64,000 nucleotides of DNA, from the NCBI GenBank assembly GCA_026874595.1, contig CM049313.1, positions 59,415,159-59,479,158 of the forward strand, read 5' to 3'. The notes beneath the pieces are model-generated. The model had not been told where the DNA came from, did no database searches, and was given only the letters and a program-made list of their open reading frames with translations. How positions within the stretch are numbered: position 1 is the stretch's first letter; the number at the start of each line of letters is the position of its first letter. Below, in pieces: positions 1-11,983 of this stretch. The translations under genes and the position numbers were made by a program. The stretch comes from Sipunculus nudus (Eukaryota > Annelida > Sipuncula > Golfingiida > Sipunculidae).

Positions 1-531
1 TTCAGTGTGTACTTGTCATCATTCAGTGTGTACTTGTCATCATTAAGTGTGTTTTCATCATCATTCTGTGTGTACTTGTCATAATTTAGTGAGTATTCAT
101 CATCAGTCAGTGTGTACTTGTCATCATTCAGTATGTGCTTGTCATCAGTCAGTGTGTACTTGTCATCATTCAGTGTGTACTTGTCATCAGTCAGTGTGTA
201 TTCATCATCATTCAATGTGTACTTGTCATCAGTGAGTGTGTATTCATCATCATTCAGTGTGTACTTGTCATCATTCAGTGTGTACTTGTCATCATGCAGT
301 GTATACTTATCATCATTCTGTGTGTACTCATCATCAATCATCGTGTACTTGTCATCATTCAGTGTGTACTTGCCATCATTCAGTGTGTACTCCTCATCAG
401 TCAGGGTATACTAGTCATCATTCAGTGTGTACTGGCCATCATTCAGTATGTACTTGTCATCATTCAGTGTGTACTGGCCATCATTCGGTATGTACTTTTC
501 ATCAATCTGTATGTACTCATCATCTTTTTTT
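1..531 (+). repeat. 21-bp minisatellite in the last CRTC intron
   Basis: About 25 copies of a 21-bp unit, TTCAGTGTGTACTTGTCATCA with variants, run from the window edge to the polypyrimidine tract before the CRTC exon. The unit equals seven codons, so a forward frame stays in register across copies and reads as heptads like HHSVCTC or LSSFSVY with very few stops. The array ends 8 bp before the splice acceptor, so it is intronic. I treat its long open frames as a by-product of the repeat. Confidence 0.9.
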
Positions 532-539
532 CCTTCCAG

Positions 540-757
540 GAGCAGATGACAGTATACAGAGACAAGACTTTGCAAGAGAATTAGGGAATGCAATGGCCGG
601 CATGACAGATTCGCTGGATTCTGATTTATTTACTCCTGATGAAGCCCTTAGGGTTGGTCTGGATCCATTAGATCTGGATGGTCTCCAAATGCTAGATCCA
701 GGCAGTTTAGTTACAGATCCGGCCACTGAAGACTCATTCCGAATGGACAGGCTCTGA
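540..757 (+). CDS. CRTC: CRTC (CREB-regulated transcription coactivator), terminal exon
   Basis: This is the last coding exon of a CRTC/TORC protein, the coactivator that binds CREB and drives cAMP-responsive transcription when dephosphorylated and nuclear. The exon follows a good acceptor (pyrimidine tract, then TTCCAG at 534-539) and enters in mid-codon. It ends with LDPLDLDGLQMLDPGS and then TDPATEDSFRMDRL before TGA at 755-757. That matches the strongly conserved CRTC C-terminal transactivation block as I remember it from vertebrates (LDPLDLDGLHML, then DPATEDTFRMDRL). The middle (ELGNAMAGMTDSLDSDLFTPDEALRVG) is acidic, as expected for the TORC_C domain. The N-terminal CREB-binding domain and the rest of the gene lie upstream of the window. 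The identity is secure; only the exact acceptor is inferred. Confidence 0.85.
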
Positions 758-1680
758 TAGACAAACAAATTTGGAAAAAAATAAAAAAACAACATAAAAT
801 GCCCTCATAGTTGCACTGGAATACTCTTCAGGAAGATTCAAGGGAAATTAATAATTCTTTGATAAATTCAGTGGTGACATAATACTGAGACAACCAAGGG
901 TGGTTCCAACTGCTTATACTAATTCGTTTTTTTTATCAGCAATTCTAGAGATTGGTGCTGTAAATAATATTGTAATTTCTGTTCAGGTGTTTAAACCGAG
1001 TAATGTATGGCTCGAAGTTAATTATATTTGTCTTGTCCGGGCAGCCATTGCTACCGAGACTTGGCACCAGGACATTCCAGACAGAGCCAAATAGCTAGAC
1101 GAATCCTGAGGTGGCTGAAAGGTTTCTCAATTTAGTATCATTTCAATATTCAGTTTTTTTCATCACGGTGCATGTCAGTGTATAAGAAGTATTCTTGTAA
1201 TGCGTCTTTTATTTTGTGTGTGTGGTTTGCAATAACAGAAGGACTTCGCTTTTGGTTCAGTACATATGGAGTTACCTTTGCCAATATTGGGCCTGGTTTT
1301 TTCTCAGGCTGTGAATGTGTTTTTTATCTTTGGATTTAATCCTGTTTGTGTAATTCAGAAAGTCTTGTGAGTCCCTTGATGTTTTACCGTCATTAGACAA
1401 AAATGCATGCACTCTCAATTACTTGAGTTTGAATGATAATTCTGTTATTGTTTATATTATTCAAGATATTACAGTGAAAATTTCTCTTGTGAGAAAGTCC
1501 ATGGAATTTTGCATAGAATTTCGATTAACCATTTCACTCAGCTAGATTTACTAGGATTTAATAAAAATATAACTCCTAGCTATATGATTTCATACCAGTT
1601 CAGTATTTATCATATCTGTTATCATAATAAAATCAATGTTTTATTTAAGAATGAATTGAATAAATGTGGTTGGGGGGATC
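758..1680 (+). other. CRTC 3' UTR with candidate polyadenylation signal
   Basis: Noncoding sequence directly follows the CRTC stop. AATAAA at 780-785 is only 23 bases past the stop and lacks a GT-rich follow-up. AATAAA at 1659-1664 is followed at once by a GT/G-rich stretch and is the better cleavage signal, giving a 3' UTR of about 0.9 kb. The UTR end is an inference that transcript data would settle. Confidence 0.4.
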
Positions 1681-2382
1681 ATCGGTCAGTGAGTTATTAC
1701 AAGTTACTCACACTGTGCTCTAAACAGCACTGTTAAAAGTGTTAAGGAGTAGAAAAAGGAGCACTTCTGAACAATATGGATACAATGGAAGTTGTCATGA
1801 AGAAAGAGAAAATAGCTGAATTTGCTTTGGGGGCAGTTTCAATTTTTTACAGAAGCATCTTCATATTATTTTATACTGTTTCTGGCAGAGTTGTATATTA
1901 ATTAGGTTTCCCGACCGGGGGGGGGGGGGGTCAAAGGTCATTTGCCTTGGTTCATGTGATGGCAGATAGTCAGATATCATGATTTCGTAATGACACCAAA
2001 CAACCTAGAAAATAGGTAAACAGGTCAAGGACATTTCAAAAGTCATTACCATGTAAACATGTCACATGACCTGGGCAGTATTTATATATAATGTTACCAG
2101 AGGGAGCCACTTGCAGTAAGGTAAATAAGTAAGCATGCAGGGGTAGTTTTATCAGGACTTGAGCCTGTGTCTCTCTTAATATTGTATCTCGAGTCAGTAA
2201 ATGTTTGAGGAATGAGGGTTTTCATTTTGATACTCATTGGATACACTGCTGGTATTTTTCATGTGCCATAGTGCAAGCTATAACAGACTATTTATCAGAC
2301 CTCCTTTCTAGAACAAATTTCTGTGAACATTGAAAATTTTTAAATGGTAATATATATAAATATATATATATATATATAAATT

Positions 2383-2418
<36 letters not shown>

Positions 2419-5400
2419 CATATACATACATACATACATAAAGTGAATACTCCCCCAAGTGAGGTCTAAAATAAAGAGTAAAACAAAACTGGGACTATGA
2501 CAAAGTGGTCCTTATTTTGAGGTGGTCACTTTACAAAGGTGGTCATCAGGCGAGATTTCACTGAATGTATGTGTGTATGTGTGTGTATATATATATATAA
2601 ATATATAAGGTTCTTTTGTTCCACCTAATATAAAGTGGAGTGAACGCAAGTAAATGTTAATCATATCCAGGAGAACACATTAAGTTTTATCCCCAGAATG
2701 AACTTTTCTTGTGATATCAGGCACATTTACATACTCATGAAATATATGACTAATTAGGAATTCATGCCTGACAATTAAGCGTGGATATATCTCTTGTTGT
2801 TTCTGTTGTAGTTGTTGTGTTTGTTTAGTTGTTATATAATGATTCCTGCAATGCCTCCTTTCAGCTTATGTAAATGTAAAAGATGTTTTTGTTTTATTTT
2901 TTTATGGGGACATTGATGCCTTTCAGCAAGTGTTGCTGCCATCTAGCGGTGATTATGTAAACGATTCAGCGAGCACAGCGCAATAAGCTGCCATCTAATG
3001 CATATTTCACAAGTTACACTCGCTGTAATTTCCAGACATTGGACAAAAATGCTTTCCTCATGTATTGTGGTGATAGATAAAAAATGATATTTTTATGATG
3101 ATCAGGATGTATAAAAATGCGCACAGGATCGCTCACTGCTTCAAAATTTTTGTTTGCGTTTAATGACCAGCTTTCGCACTCCTACCATTCCCAACAACCA
3201 ACCAATCAAGTGTCTGTCACGTTGAAGGTGTGATTTGATTGGTCCGTTTAAATTATATGTACGGGACCGTAACAGTATCTATTCGACTCTTTTGATTCTG
3301 ACGTTGCCTATTTGTAGTTAGCACTTTCATGTTTTCATGGACTATATAAGTTAGTGCTCGTGAGGTAAATTTATTATCAGATGGTACAATCAGTTATCAT
3401 ATTACAAGCTACTCGTTGAATTGATTAACCCCGCTGCAGTACGTCACTTTGTCCTGATATATTGATATAAGCGAGACCAGACGATTTTATTTTAAGCTCG
3501 GCTGACTCGGGTCATGTTGACCTATAGCGGTGGGTCTTTGTCTAATTCGACCGGCGAACAGTTCGTCTGCCCGTACATCCATAGGGCATAATTGTTACCA
3601 TTGGAGTAAGATGGAGCTCTCTTGGCATGTGAACAGATCATTGTGAAATAACTCTGGAGACGAGAAAAAAACCCATAAAAGTCGTGGTCATCTGAGTATG
3701 CAGTGTTATTGAACAAATAGTTCCATTGTTTAAATAAATGATCGTTCCAAGGAAGCATTCATTTGAACAAAATCAAATCAAGTTCTTTTAAATCTCACTA
3801 TTTTTGATAAAATTTTGTTAGAATTTTAGATATGAAAAAATAATTTTAAAAAATATTTCGCTTCAGCCTACCTATTTCCCTATCATCAAGGAAAATTGAA
3901 CGGCATGGAGCTCAGCCGGTTCTTCCATATGTTGCTAACATTTGTGGAGTTCCACTACAAAATCAGTCCATTTTTAATAAAACTTACACAAAAATTACGG
4001 CTTGCCTTGAAATTCTTTAAACTAGGATGTAACAATCTGTTTTACAACATTAGTGGCGCCAACTTTAATATTTAGCTTGAGATTTTTTATCCAAATTAAG
4101 CATTAGTTTTGCGACCGACAAGAAGTATAGATATGCAGTAACTTGTTTGCCTTAGCACAAGAAAATGGAAACACTTTATTACTGTTTGACAACACACTTA
4201 TCTGTCATCGGACCAACCAGTTCCAAAATCTGTTACTTAGAGTTTTGAAGGTCATAATTATGATCCTCAAGTTCTTGGTTTGAAATGGGTTAAAGTGTCA
4301 CGTGACCTTCAGCTGAGCGTAATGACCAGTTGGCCTCATGTTTATTGGTACTCTGCACATGGTGATTTAGGTCCTCATTCATTGTTATAGAGCAAAAAAA
4401 TACCACCTAAGAATGTTAGGGTAAACCTTTTCTCTAAAATGTCAGAACCACAATATCAACATTCAAAACTCTTTCCACCAGAGAAATAAAGCAGATAATG
4501 TGTGACTTTGGCAGCCTCCACCAGAGGGCATTATAATCAAGCCCAGATAGGAAAAGCCTGTTGTCCAGTCAAGCATTCCCAAATTGCAACTGGTATCCCC
4601 AAATGGCAGTAAGACATGTATATTAATTTATAGAATCGCGTAATTTGCCCTTTACTGCAGATTTATTGTGGAGAATACCGGCGGCTACCAGCTATTTATC
4701 ATCACATATTGAACAATCTGAAAGGTGGTTTCATATACTAAAGAACTTCGATGGTACAGTGGGCAAATTTTGATCATTTCAGAAAAAGAGCTGTTTATGA
4801 GTTGACTATGGTGTTACTTTGGATCACAAAATGCAAACAGCGTACACGAAAAACTAACTTCGATCTTCTTATCCTTTGATTTTCTTTGGAGTATGTTCTT
4901 TACTCATTAATTGCCGCCCTGAGGGAATTCTAATTGATTGTCTATTCGTCACCTTTAGGTAAAGAAGAGGTTATGACAAACAGTTTTTTATTGCTATATT
5001 GTTTTAATGTGAGCATAGCGGATGAAAGAGGGCAAAATTTCGTGAAGGAGTCTATAAAATATTTGATAAAGAAATATTTCGAAGTGAGTGGGATAAAACA
5101 TATCAAATGTTTATATGGAAACAAGGTATCACTTGAGTGGCATATCTGAATATGTAAATGAATTCTCATCTCCCCTTCTTCACTGAAGAGTATATGTAGA
5201 TCAGCGAGTCCACGGGCTGTGGTGACAAATAAGTGGCAGTCGCTTGAGGCTTCTCGGAGACATCTGCAAATGTTGTATTCCACCTGTTGAATTCTGTGAT
5301 TGTTTGTACATATTCCATGGACGCTGTCCATTATTTCTACTTTATGTGATATCTGTTCTTGTCCGTAGTTGAGCAGCACTCGTAGTTGTTTTAGTATTAA

Positions 5401-6375
5401 TTAAGGAGTTAATCATGGGCACCAGGGGGCGTGACTGACAAAACATTTGCATATTTACATATTTTACCCTTTCATATCCAGTGTGAATACACGTGGTTTC
5501 ATTTTAACTGCGACTTGCTGTTTAAATTTGGACAATCATTAAGAAAATAGAAACCGACGTTCAGTGGATGAACGCGCATGCACACCAGCGCCACATAGTG
5601 GCATGTAGAGGAGTAGTGACGGTGGACACGATTACAATGAATCACACAGTTAGGGCTTTCGAACAAAATATTGTCACAGTATTATTAGTATGAGATATGA
5701 ACAGTGACAGAAACATCACTTGTGTCGTATGGCTGAAGAAGGGGTGCCTTTGCTAGATTTTCATAAAAGTTTATGGTAATTTAAAATTTCACGGACGTGA
5801 TTAATAATATTATGATCCTGTTTCCAATAAGTTCCGTTTAGCTTTCTCTAGGAATCGTAACATCCATCTCAACAATGAAAGTGTATAACGTGGATGACAT
5901 TAAAACTGGAGAATTTGCTGTAGAAGTGCCGGTGCCCTAATGCTGCTAAAATCTCAACACTGTCCATGGGATTCAGACATTTATTCACGTTCATTGAGTA
6001 GATTCAAGGTTAGAAGAGAGGCCAGTGTGTTAACCTGAAACTGTGTTCGTTGTGTATCTTTAAACTGCCAAGCAGGATTCATATTACTGTAATAGCAGGT
6101 TTATACTGTTCAACGTAGCCGCGGCCATTCATATCCCGTCATGCAGTGCGTCGTGTTTGTTGTCTCACGAGTTCATGTATTGTACACATCTATAGACCAT
6201 GGCCATACGATGGGTTGTCATAGCATCGGATTACTAGGACTTCATATCACGCTGTTTTTTAATGGTTGAACTGTTCGCTAGTTTAGTGTCATTTTATACA
6301 CGAATGGGTACTGCCCTGTACCATTGATCACGTGTTTTATTATTTTAATATTGTTTTGGAATTATATCATACATA

Positions 6376-6377
<2 letters not shown>
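1681..6377. other. Noncoding region, no gene recognised
   Basis: A 14-G run lies at 1917-1930. TA-rich microsatellites lie at about 2350-2440 and 2587-2606. The remainder is AT-rich with scattered stops. Two minus-strand open frames (3522-3758 and 4942-5379) have no recognised domain and no convincing splice context, so I do not call them genes. Confidence 0.5.
2350..2440. repeat. (TA)n microsatellite with TACA tail
   Basis: An imperfect TA dinucleotide run, interrupted by AAAT/TTTA, passes into four CATA/TACA tetramers. Confidence 0.9.
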
Positions 6378-6438
<61 letters not shown>

Positions 6439-6454
6439 CATACATATATACATA
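6378..6454. repeat. (AT)n microsatellite
   Basis: An almost pure AT run of about 60 bp is followed by ACAT repeats. Its translation gives a meaningless Tyr-Ile alternation. Confidence 0.95.
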
Positions 6455-7787
6455 TGCTCACTTATTAATTAATGTTGGTCATACAATTCTTACTGTAGTT
6501 TCCCCGCATCGCGGACCAGTATTTGACAGGTCAACAAAAAACACGTACGCCACACCCAATAAACAGGCTACAGTTTCTGTTTCTTTGTTTGTTCACAGAT
6601 AGAAATGTTGTTATTACACACACATCATCATCAGACCCACATACACACACACGTGGTGTACCAAAGACCTTTAATGTAGACGAAATCGCTCAGGTCCGCG
6701 GCAGTCTAAATATGGACAACGAGCATGACGCCATGTAGGTTTCCAGTAGCGACTTCTGTTAGGCATACTAGGTAACTGAAGTTGTTGGTTATTGAAGATT
6801 TAAACCCCAAATTAATTTATCTTGTTTCTCAGAATATTTGATCGCATATGTGTAATTGATATGAAGATTATATTGATTCGAGATTATTTGAATTTCATTA
6901 AGTGCATGTGGCATTTAAAGGTTTCTTTTTTAATCATCTCTTTCACACCGTTTTGGAATGCTCCCCAGGGGGAGCCATTGTAGTGTGCGCGCGCACGCAT
7001 TTGCATTTTGGGCTACTATTGATGGTAAACACAGTAGCGGTAATAGAGAGCCGTGTTTGACAACGGGATGAACAATTAAGTTAGAACTGTCTTCTTAATG
7101 TATATAAACGGGTACCATCCAAACCCCAGTGTTAATTCATGGGGGCTGGGCACCGTCACCGATTTGCAGATATTTTGTGTTTCTTTCTCCGTCTGTTACA
7201 CGAATTACCTACCATTATATGTTCCTCTGTATCGTAGTTGTTAGTGTATATTTTTAGCTCATTAAACTGCCCATGCTAACATTGTCTACTAACTAACAGA
7301 CACGTGTAGTCGTGCATGTCAATACAGCTATTTTAAATAATAAACTACAATGTACAATATTACGTCTGTGTTGGATCTTAGTTCTGTTCACCTCTAACTC
7401 ACCGCACCATTAGACAGCATGTCATCTTCAGAACAGTGATGTGGCACTTGAGTTCTAACTCAAGTCAACTTGTTCCGGGACTCTTGAGAGTCTCCAACTA
7501 GTACTTGGACTCGGAGGCTAGAAATCAGGCCGAGTCCATCTGAATTCGATAAGAAAATCTCTTCTCAGGGTTGAAGACCGGATTGAAACATGTACCATAA
7601 AGACGTGCGAACTGTTCTCAGAAAATGTCAAAAATGTAAGACATAAATATAGATTAAGATATAGTTCAGATTATATACCGAACTTAGTCTCTATATCGGG
7701 ATTTAAATGTAAATCGATAGTAAAATTAGAAGCCTGTGAACTAAAAAAAAAAAAACACTTGATTATCTCTAAGACCCATTTTAAAAT
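6455..7787. other. Noncoding stretch before the Helitron-like cluster
   Basis: No gene is recognised. It holds a 16-bp purine/pyrimidine alternation with a CG-rich palindrome at 6984-6999. At 7440-7540 is a patch of degenerate GAGTCC/GACTCG words of the type also seen at 15.4, 43.4 and 47.6 kb. Confidence 0.45.
7440..7545. repeat. Degenerate GAGTCC/GACTCG word cluster
   Basis: Words such as CTTGAG, GGACTC, GACTCGGAG and CGAGTCC recur on both strands. Related clusters occur at about 15395-15515, 43370-43435 and 47305-47690, so this is a dispersed low-complexity family rather than a local accident. Confidence 0.5.
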
Positions 7788-7864
7788 TCTTTTTAGTCCT
7801 CAACCTATATGGACTTCTGTAATCGTCCATGTCGTGCATCTGTCGTGCCGTCGGTCCGTCTGGC

Positions 7865-8140
7865 GACCGTTAACGTTTATCTTGTTAGCGGAAAATAAAA
7901 ATGAAAAAAAAATTCAACACAGGAACTTTGTTACATCAGTGCAAATGCATATCAACAAGATCTCGGTTAGGTTCGAAGATGGGTGACCTTGACCTATTTT
8001 ACAAGGTCACAGAGCTAATAATAGAAAAGAGATCTTATGAGCTTATTTCTCAGGAACCATTGGGTGGATTATTATGTAACACGGTGTTGTTATTTGCCTT
8101 GATTGTCTGTAACAGCTGAATCAGGTTGCGCCACCTTTAA
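7865..8140 (+). repeat. Left copy of a diverged direct repeat
   Basis: This segment contains AATTCAACACAGGAAC, a TGCAAATGCATATCAAC block and CAGGAACCATTGGGTGGATT. It aligns by eye with 11690-11975, where the same blocks recur in the same order and orientation. The two copies flank H2 and the H1 array. Confidence 0.7.
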
Positions 8141-8214
8141 TCTCTTAACGGCAGCAGCTAGCATCACCAATTTTTTTGCAAATAATCAGTCATCTGAAAA
8201 ACTCTATCGGATTT

Positions 8215-9753
8215 TATTATTTTTTTTATGCCCCCGCCACAAAGTGGCCGGGGCATATAGTTTTACCCATGTCCGTCATTCCGTCATTCCGAAATAAAAC
8301 AGTTGTACGGACTTTTTTTCGCAATGCCTGCAGATATTGGCCTGATTTTTGGTGTGTGGGCAGATAATGACCAGTTACAGATCGAGTTCGCGTTTCGTCC
8401 CAGTTGACCTACTTTTGACTGTTTTACGGCTCCTGAACATAGAAAATTTCATGAAAATATAAATTTTCATGACAAATACACATGTACTGACTTTTTTGCA
8501 ATACCTGCAGATATTGGCCTGATTTTTGGTGTGTTGGCAGATAATGACCAGTTACAGATCGAGTTCGCGTTTCGTCCCAGTTGACCTACTTTTGACGGTT
8601 TTACGGCTCCTTAACTTAGAAAGTTTCATGAAAAATATAAATTTTCATGACAAATACACATGTACGGACTTTTTTTCGCAATGCCTGCAGATATTGGCCT
8701 GATTTTTGGTGTCTGGACAGATAATGACCACTTACAGATCGAGTTCGCGTTTTGTCCCCTTTGACCTACTTTTGACCATTTAACGGCTCCTTAACTTAGA
8801 AAATTTCATGAAAAATATAAATTTTCATGACAAATACACATGTACGGTTTTTTTTTTCGCAATGCCTGCAGATATTGGCCTAATTTTTGGTGTCTGGGCA
8901 GATTATGACCAGTTACAGATCGAGTTCGCGTTTTGTCCCAGTTGACCTACTTTGGACTGTTTTACGGCTCCTGAACATAGAAAATTTCATGAAAATATAA
9001 ATTTTCATGACAAATACACATGTACTGACTTTTTTTTGCAATACCTGCAGATATTGGCCTCATTTTTGGTGTGTGGGCAGATAATCACCAGTTACAGATT
9101 GAGTTCATGTTTTGTCCCAGTTGACCTTCTTTTGACCGTTTCACGGTGGTCTAACATAGAAAATTTCATTAAAAAGTTCACATGTACGGAATATTTTTCG
9201 CAATGCCTGCAGATACGGGCTTGATTTTTGGTGTGTAGGCAGATTATGACCATTTACAGATCAAGTTCTTGTTTTGTCTCAGTTGACCTACTTTTGACCA
9301 TTTGACTGCTCCTGAACATAGAAAGTTTCATGAAAAATAGAAATTTTCATAACAAATGCATATGTACCAACTTTTTTTCCTCAATGCCTCAGATACCACC
9401 CTGATTTTTTATGTGTGAGCAGATAATGACAGTTGCAGATCAAGTTTGCGTTTCATCCCGGTTGACCTACTTTTCATTGTCTTACGGCTCCTAAACATAC
9501 AAAATTTCATGAAAGACAGAAATTTTTATGGAAAATGCACATGTATGGACTTTTTTTCACAGTGCCTGCAGATACTGGCCTGATTTTTGGTGTGTTGCTT
9601 GATATTGACCCGTAACAGATCGAGTTTGCATTTTGCCCTTATTGACCTACTTTTGACCAGATGACACCTCCTGAACTTAAAAATTTTCAAAATTTAACAA
9701 ATGTATCTAATTTGCCCCAGGCGGGGGCATTCGTGTCGTTCCGACACATCTAG
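8215..9753 (+). mobile_element. Non-autonomous Helitron/Helentron-like element H2 with 179-bp satellite core
   Basis: Subterminal inverted repeats ATGCCCCCGCC (8228-8238) and GGCGGGGGCAT (9720-9730) bracket the element. The 5' side forms a hairpin (GCCAC-AAA-GTGGC). The 3' side has hairpin GTGTCG-TTC-CGACAC (9733-9747) followed by AT and CTAG (9750-9753), then T. Between the ends lie eight tandem copies of a unit of about 179 bp. Subterminal inverted repeats, a 3' hairpin, CTAG and a satellite core are the published layout of Helitron-associated elements in bivalves and flies. There is no coding capacity. The exact 5' base is uncertain. Confidence 0.75.
8304..9690 (+). repeat. 179-bp tandem satellite, 8 copies, inside H2
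   Basis: The anchor TGTAC/TGTAT recurs at 8304, 8483, 8661, 8841, 9021, 9183, 9363 and 9542. The intervals are 179, 178, 180, 180, 162, 180 and 179. Each unit carries GCAATGCCTGCAGATA, GATTTTTGGTGTGT, TTGACCTACTTTTGAC and an AAATTTTCATGAAA-like inverted motif. The first five copies are most alike; the last three are more diverged. Confidence 0.9.
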
Positions 9754-10382
9754 TTTCTAACTGCATTTTCTCTATATTTTATAGGGAAAAAGCTAAGAAG
9801 TATTAAAAATCTTCTTCTCCGAAAATGTCCAGCCAAATTGTCCAATATTTCAAAGAAATGATCCCTGGAACAATCTTTCTCAAGTTTGTTCAAATGGTTC
9901 CAGTTCGGAGATTTTTGGCCGAGTTACAGGTGGTTGAACTAAGTCATCTGTCCAAAAAAGCACACTAAAATTAAAATCTCAGAAACTGCTAGAGCTATAA
10001 TCACCAAATTTTATACCAATGTTTGTCACATATGTCATATCTGAATTTGAGGTATTGGTGGCGCCACCTACATTGATGTGTTTTTTACAAGCGAAAATGT
10101 AATTTTAAAATGTAGCTTTTACACTGATTTATGATGAAACTGTTAAGCTGATTGGTTTAAACTTTACAAGAATTATTCTATGGTAGGGTTCTGCCAGTTT
10201 AATAAGAATAGATTGGGTAAATACAGCTTTAAAAAAGCATTGTAGCCAATTGAAAAAGGCTTTCTGTGTTTGAAACCAGATTTGACAACATGCTGAGTTT
10301 CAGCAGCCAAGTCAAGAGTTCACTCAGTACAAACAAGTGGGGTCCAGACATCACCTTGGCAACTGACCTGGCTCTGGCGGGT

Positions 10383-10446
10383 GTCTAGACAATGTGTCTA
10401 GACGTCAAGACACAGCGTCTAGACGTCTAGACATAATGTCTAGATG
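10383..10446. repeat. Cluster of GTCTAGAC palindromes
   Basis: TCTAGA occurs five times in about 64 bp, mostly as GTCTAGAC separated by short AT or CG spacers. The stretch could fold in several alternative hairpins. It sits at the start of the segment homologous to the right-hand array, where the other locus (36421-36500) also has strong hairpins. Confidence 0.8.
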
Positions 10447-10699
10447 CAGAATTCCCAGACTATTGGAACTATATCTTTCAACTGTTTGAAAAAACTTGCC
10501 TTTTAAGCGAATCGGGTTTATCATCAGGTCACATGTGAACTGCTGTGCCCTCATTTTCGGTTGACCTCTGACCTCTCTCGCTGCCAAGCGTCCATTTATG
10601 CGTCTGTTTCCACATATAAACCCACATATCTCGGGAACCATTTGACCGATCAGGCTAAAAATTTTGCACAAATGTAGCCCTTTGATAGCTTTATAACAT

Positions 10700-11370
10700 A
10701 CACTAAAACGGTGGCGCCGTCTGCAACCATTTTTGCACAGCGTCCATCTGTTCATCTGCCTTGGTATAAAACCACTCATATCTCAGCAGTGGTTTGACTT
10801 TTCCACCTGAAATTTTGCAGGTTTATACATCCTGTAAATTTTTCTCGATTTTATTTCAGGTGGCGCCACCTACATTCACGTTTACTCTGCAGACATCCAA
10901 GCTCATATCTCAGGAACTGTTTGACCGATTGGGCAAAAATTTTGCATGTGTATAGATCTCACATAGCTTATCAACATAGGCAAAATTGGTGGCGCCACCT
11001 GCAACCATTTATGCACAGGGTCAATCTGTTCATCTGCCTTTGGATAAAATCACTCATATCTCAGCAGTGGTTTTGCTTTTCCACCTGAAATTTTGCAGGT
11101 CTATACATCCTGAACAGCTTTCTCGATTTTATGACAGGTGGCGCCACCTACATTCAGGTTTACTCTGCAGACATCCAAGCTTAAATCTCGGGAACCATTT
11201 GACCGATTGGGCAAAACCTTTGCTTGTGTATAGATCCTACACAGCTCTTCATCATAGGTACATAAAATCACTCATATCTCAGCAGTGGTTTGACTTATCC
11301 ACCTGAAATTTTGCAGGTTTATACATCCTAGACATTTTTCTTGATTTTATGACGGTGGCACCACCTACTT
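10700..11370 (+). repeat. 149/129-bp alternating tandem array with GGTGGCGCCACC junctions
   Basis: Palindromes at 10710 (imperfect), 10859, 10988, 11137 and 11354 (imperfect) delimit alternating units of 149, 129 and 149 bp, a dimer of 278 bp. One unit type starts CTGCAACCATT; the other starts CTACATTCA. Both carry CTCATATCTC and AAATTTTGCA blocks. The same dimer (149/131) occurs inverted at 35745-36185. Confidence 0.85.
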
Positions 11371-11512
11371 TCATGTTTACGCTGCAGACATCCATGCTAA
11401 TATGCAACACACCGCACTCTATTCCCCTTGCCACTGTATCCATGCCTCACTTCACCTGTACCACTCTGATTTCTGAGGATACACAGTCGCTTGTCGACTA
11501 CCCATATTCTAG

Positions 11513-11983
11513 TTTTAAAATGTCCTAGTCAGAAACTTGCAGGTCCGAAACGTCCATTTTGCTGAAATCATAATGACTAAGGTAGATATGCAGGACCTAA
11601 GAGGATCAATATTAAATTTTAAAAATAAACCTCCATTCATACTCCCAAACTTTGCACAGGTTCGCATTAGGCCTGTAAGCCTTGTTAACGAATTTTATCG
11701 GACTTTTCAATGTTTGTCTTGTGAGCGGGATATTTGAAAAGAATTCAACACGGGGATTTCATTATACAGTGCAGATGCATATCAACCAAATCTCGGGTCA
11801 AGTTCGGAGATGGGTTACTTTACCTTTTTTCAAGGTCACAGCTATATATATAGAAAAAAATCTTATGGGCTTATTTCACAGGAACCGCTGGGTGGATTAT
11901 TATGAAACATGGTTTGGTTATTGGCCTTGATGGCCTGTAATAGCTCGGCCATGTTGGCGGCGCCACGTACAATTTCAGATTAG
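11513..11983 (+). repeat. Truncated relative of the H1 left segment
   Basis: Positions 11690-11975 repeat the blocks of 7865-8140 (AATTCAACACGGGGAT, the CATATCAACCAAATCTCGGG region, CAGGAACCGCTGGGTGGATT, a GGCGCCAC core). It lies directly between the CTAG end of H1 and the 5' hairpin of H3. It looks like the remains of another member whose ends I cannot fix. Confidence 0.5.

Larger units (their letters stand above)
7788..11512 (+). mobile_element. Non-autonomous Helitron-like element H1 (interrupted by H2)
   Basis: The proposed 5' end is TC followed by TTTTTAG and a small hairpin (AGTCC...GGACT), then a TCCGTC-type linker near 7850. The 3' end has the canonical Helitron form: hairpin AGTCG-CTTGT-CGACT at 11485-11499, then about 9 bases, then CTAG at 11509-11512 followed by T. 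The right-hand kilobase is a tandem array with GGTGGCGCCACC palindromes. It is homologous, in reverse orientation, to 35330-36360. No RepHel protein is visible, so it must move in trans. H2 (about 8215-9753) is inserted inside it. Confidence is higher for the 3' end than for the 5' end, and the body may itself be composite. Confidence 0.6.

Noticed and set aside
3522-3758. 78-codon open frame on the minus strand
   Set aside because: No recognised family and no exon boundaries; kept only as noncoding.
4942-5379. 145-codon open frame on the minus strand
   Set aside because: No domain recognised, second half is of low-complexity AT-rich character, and no convincing splice or poly(A) context.
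6324-6602. Open frame with a Tyr-Ile run
   Set aside because: It is the translation of the (AT)n microsatellite.
8176-9224. Short open frames over the H2 array
   Set aside because: Repeat-derived; not maintained between units.
8304-9690. CRISPR-like array
   Set aside because: Head-to-tail satellite units without spacers, in a eukaryotic genome.
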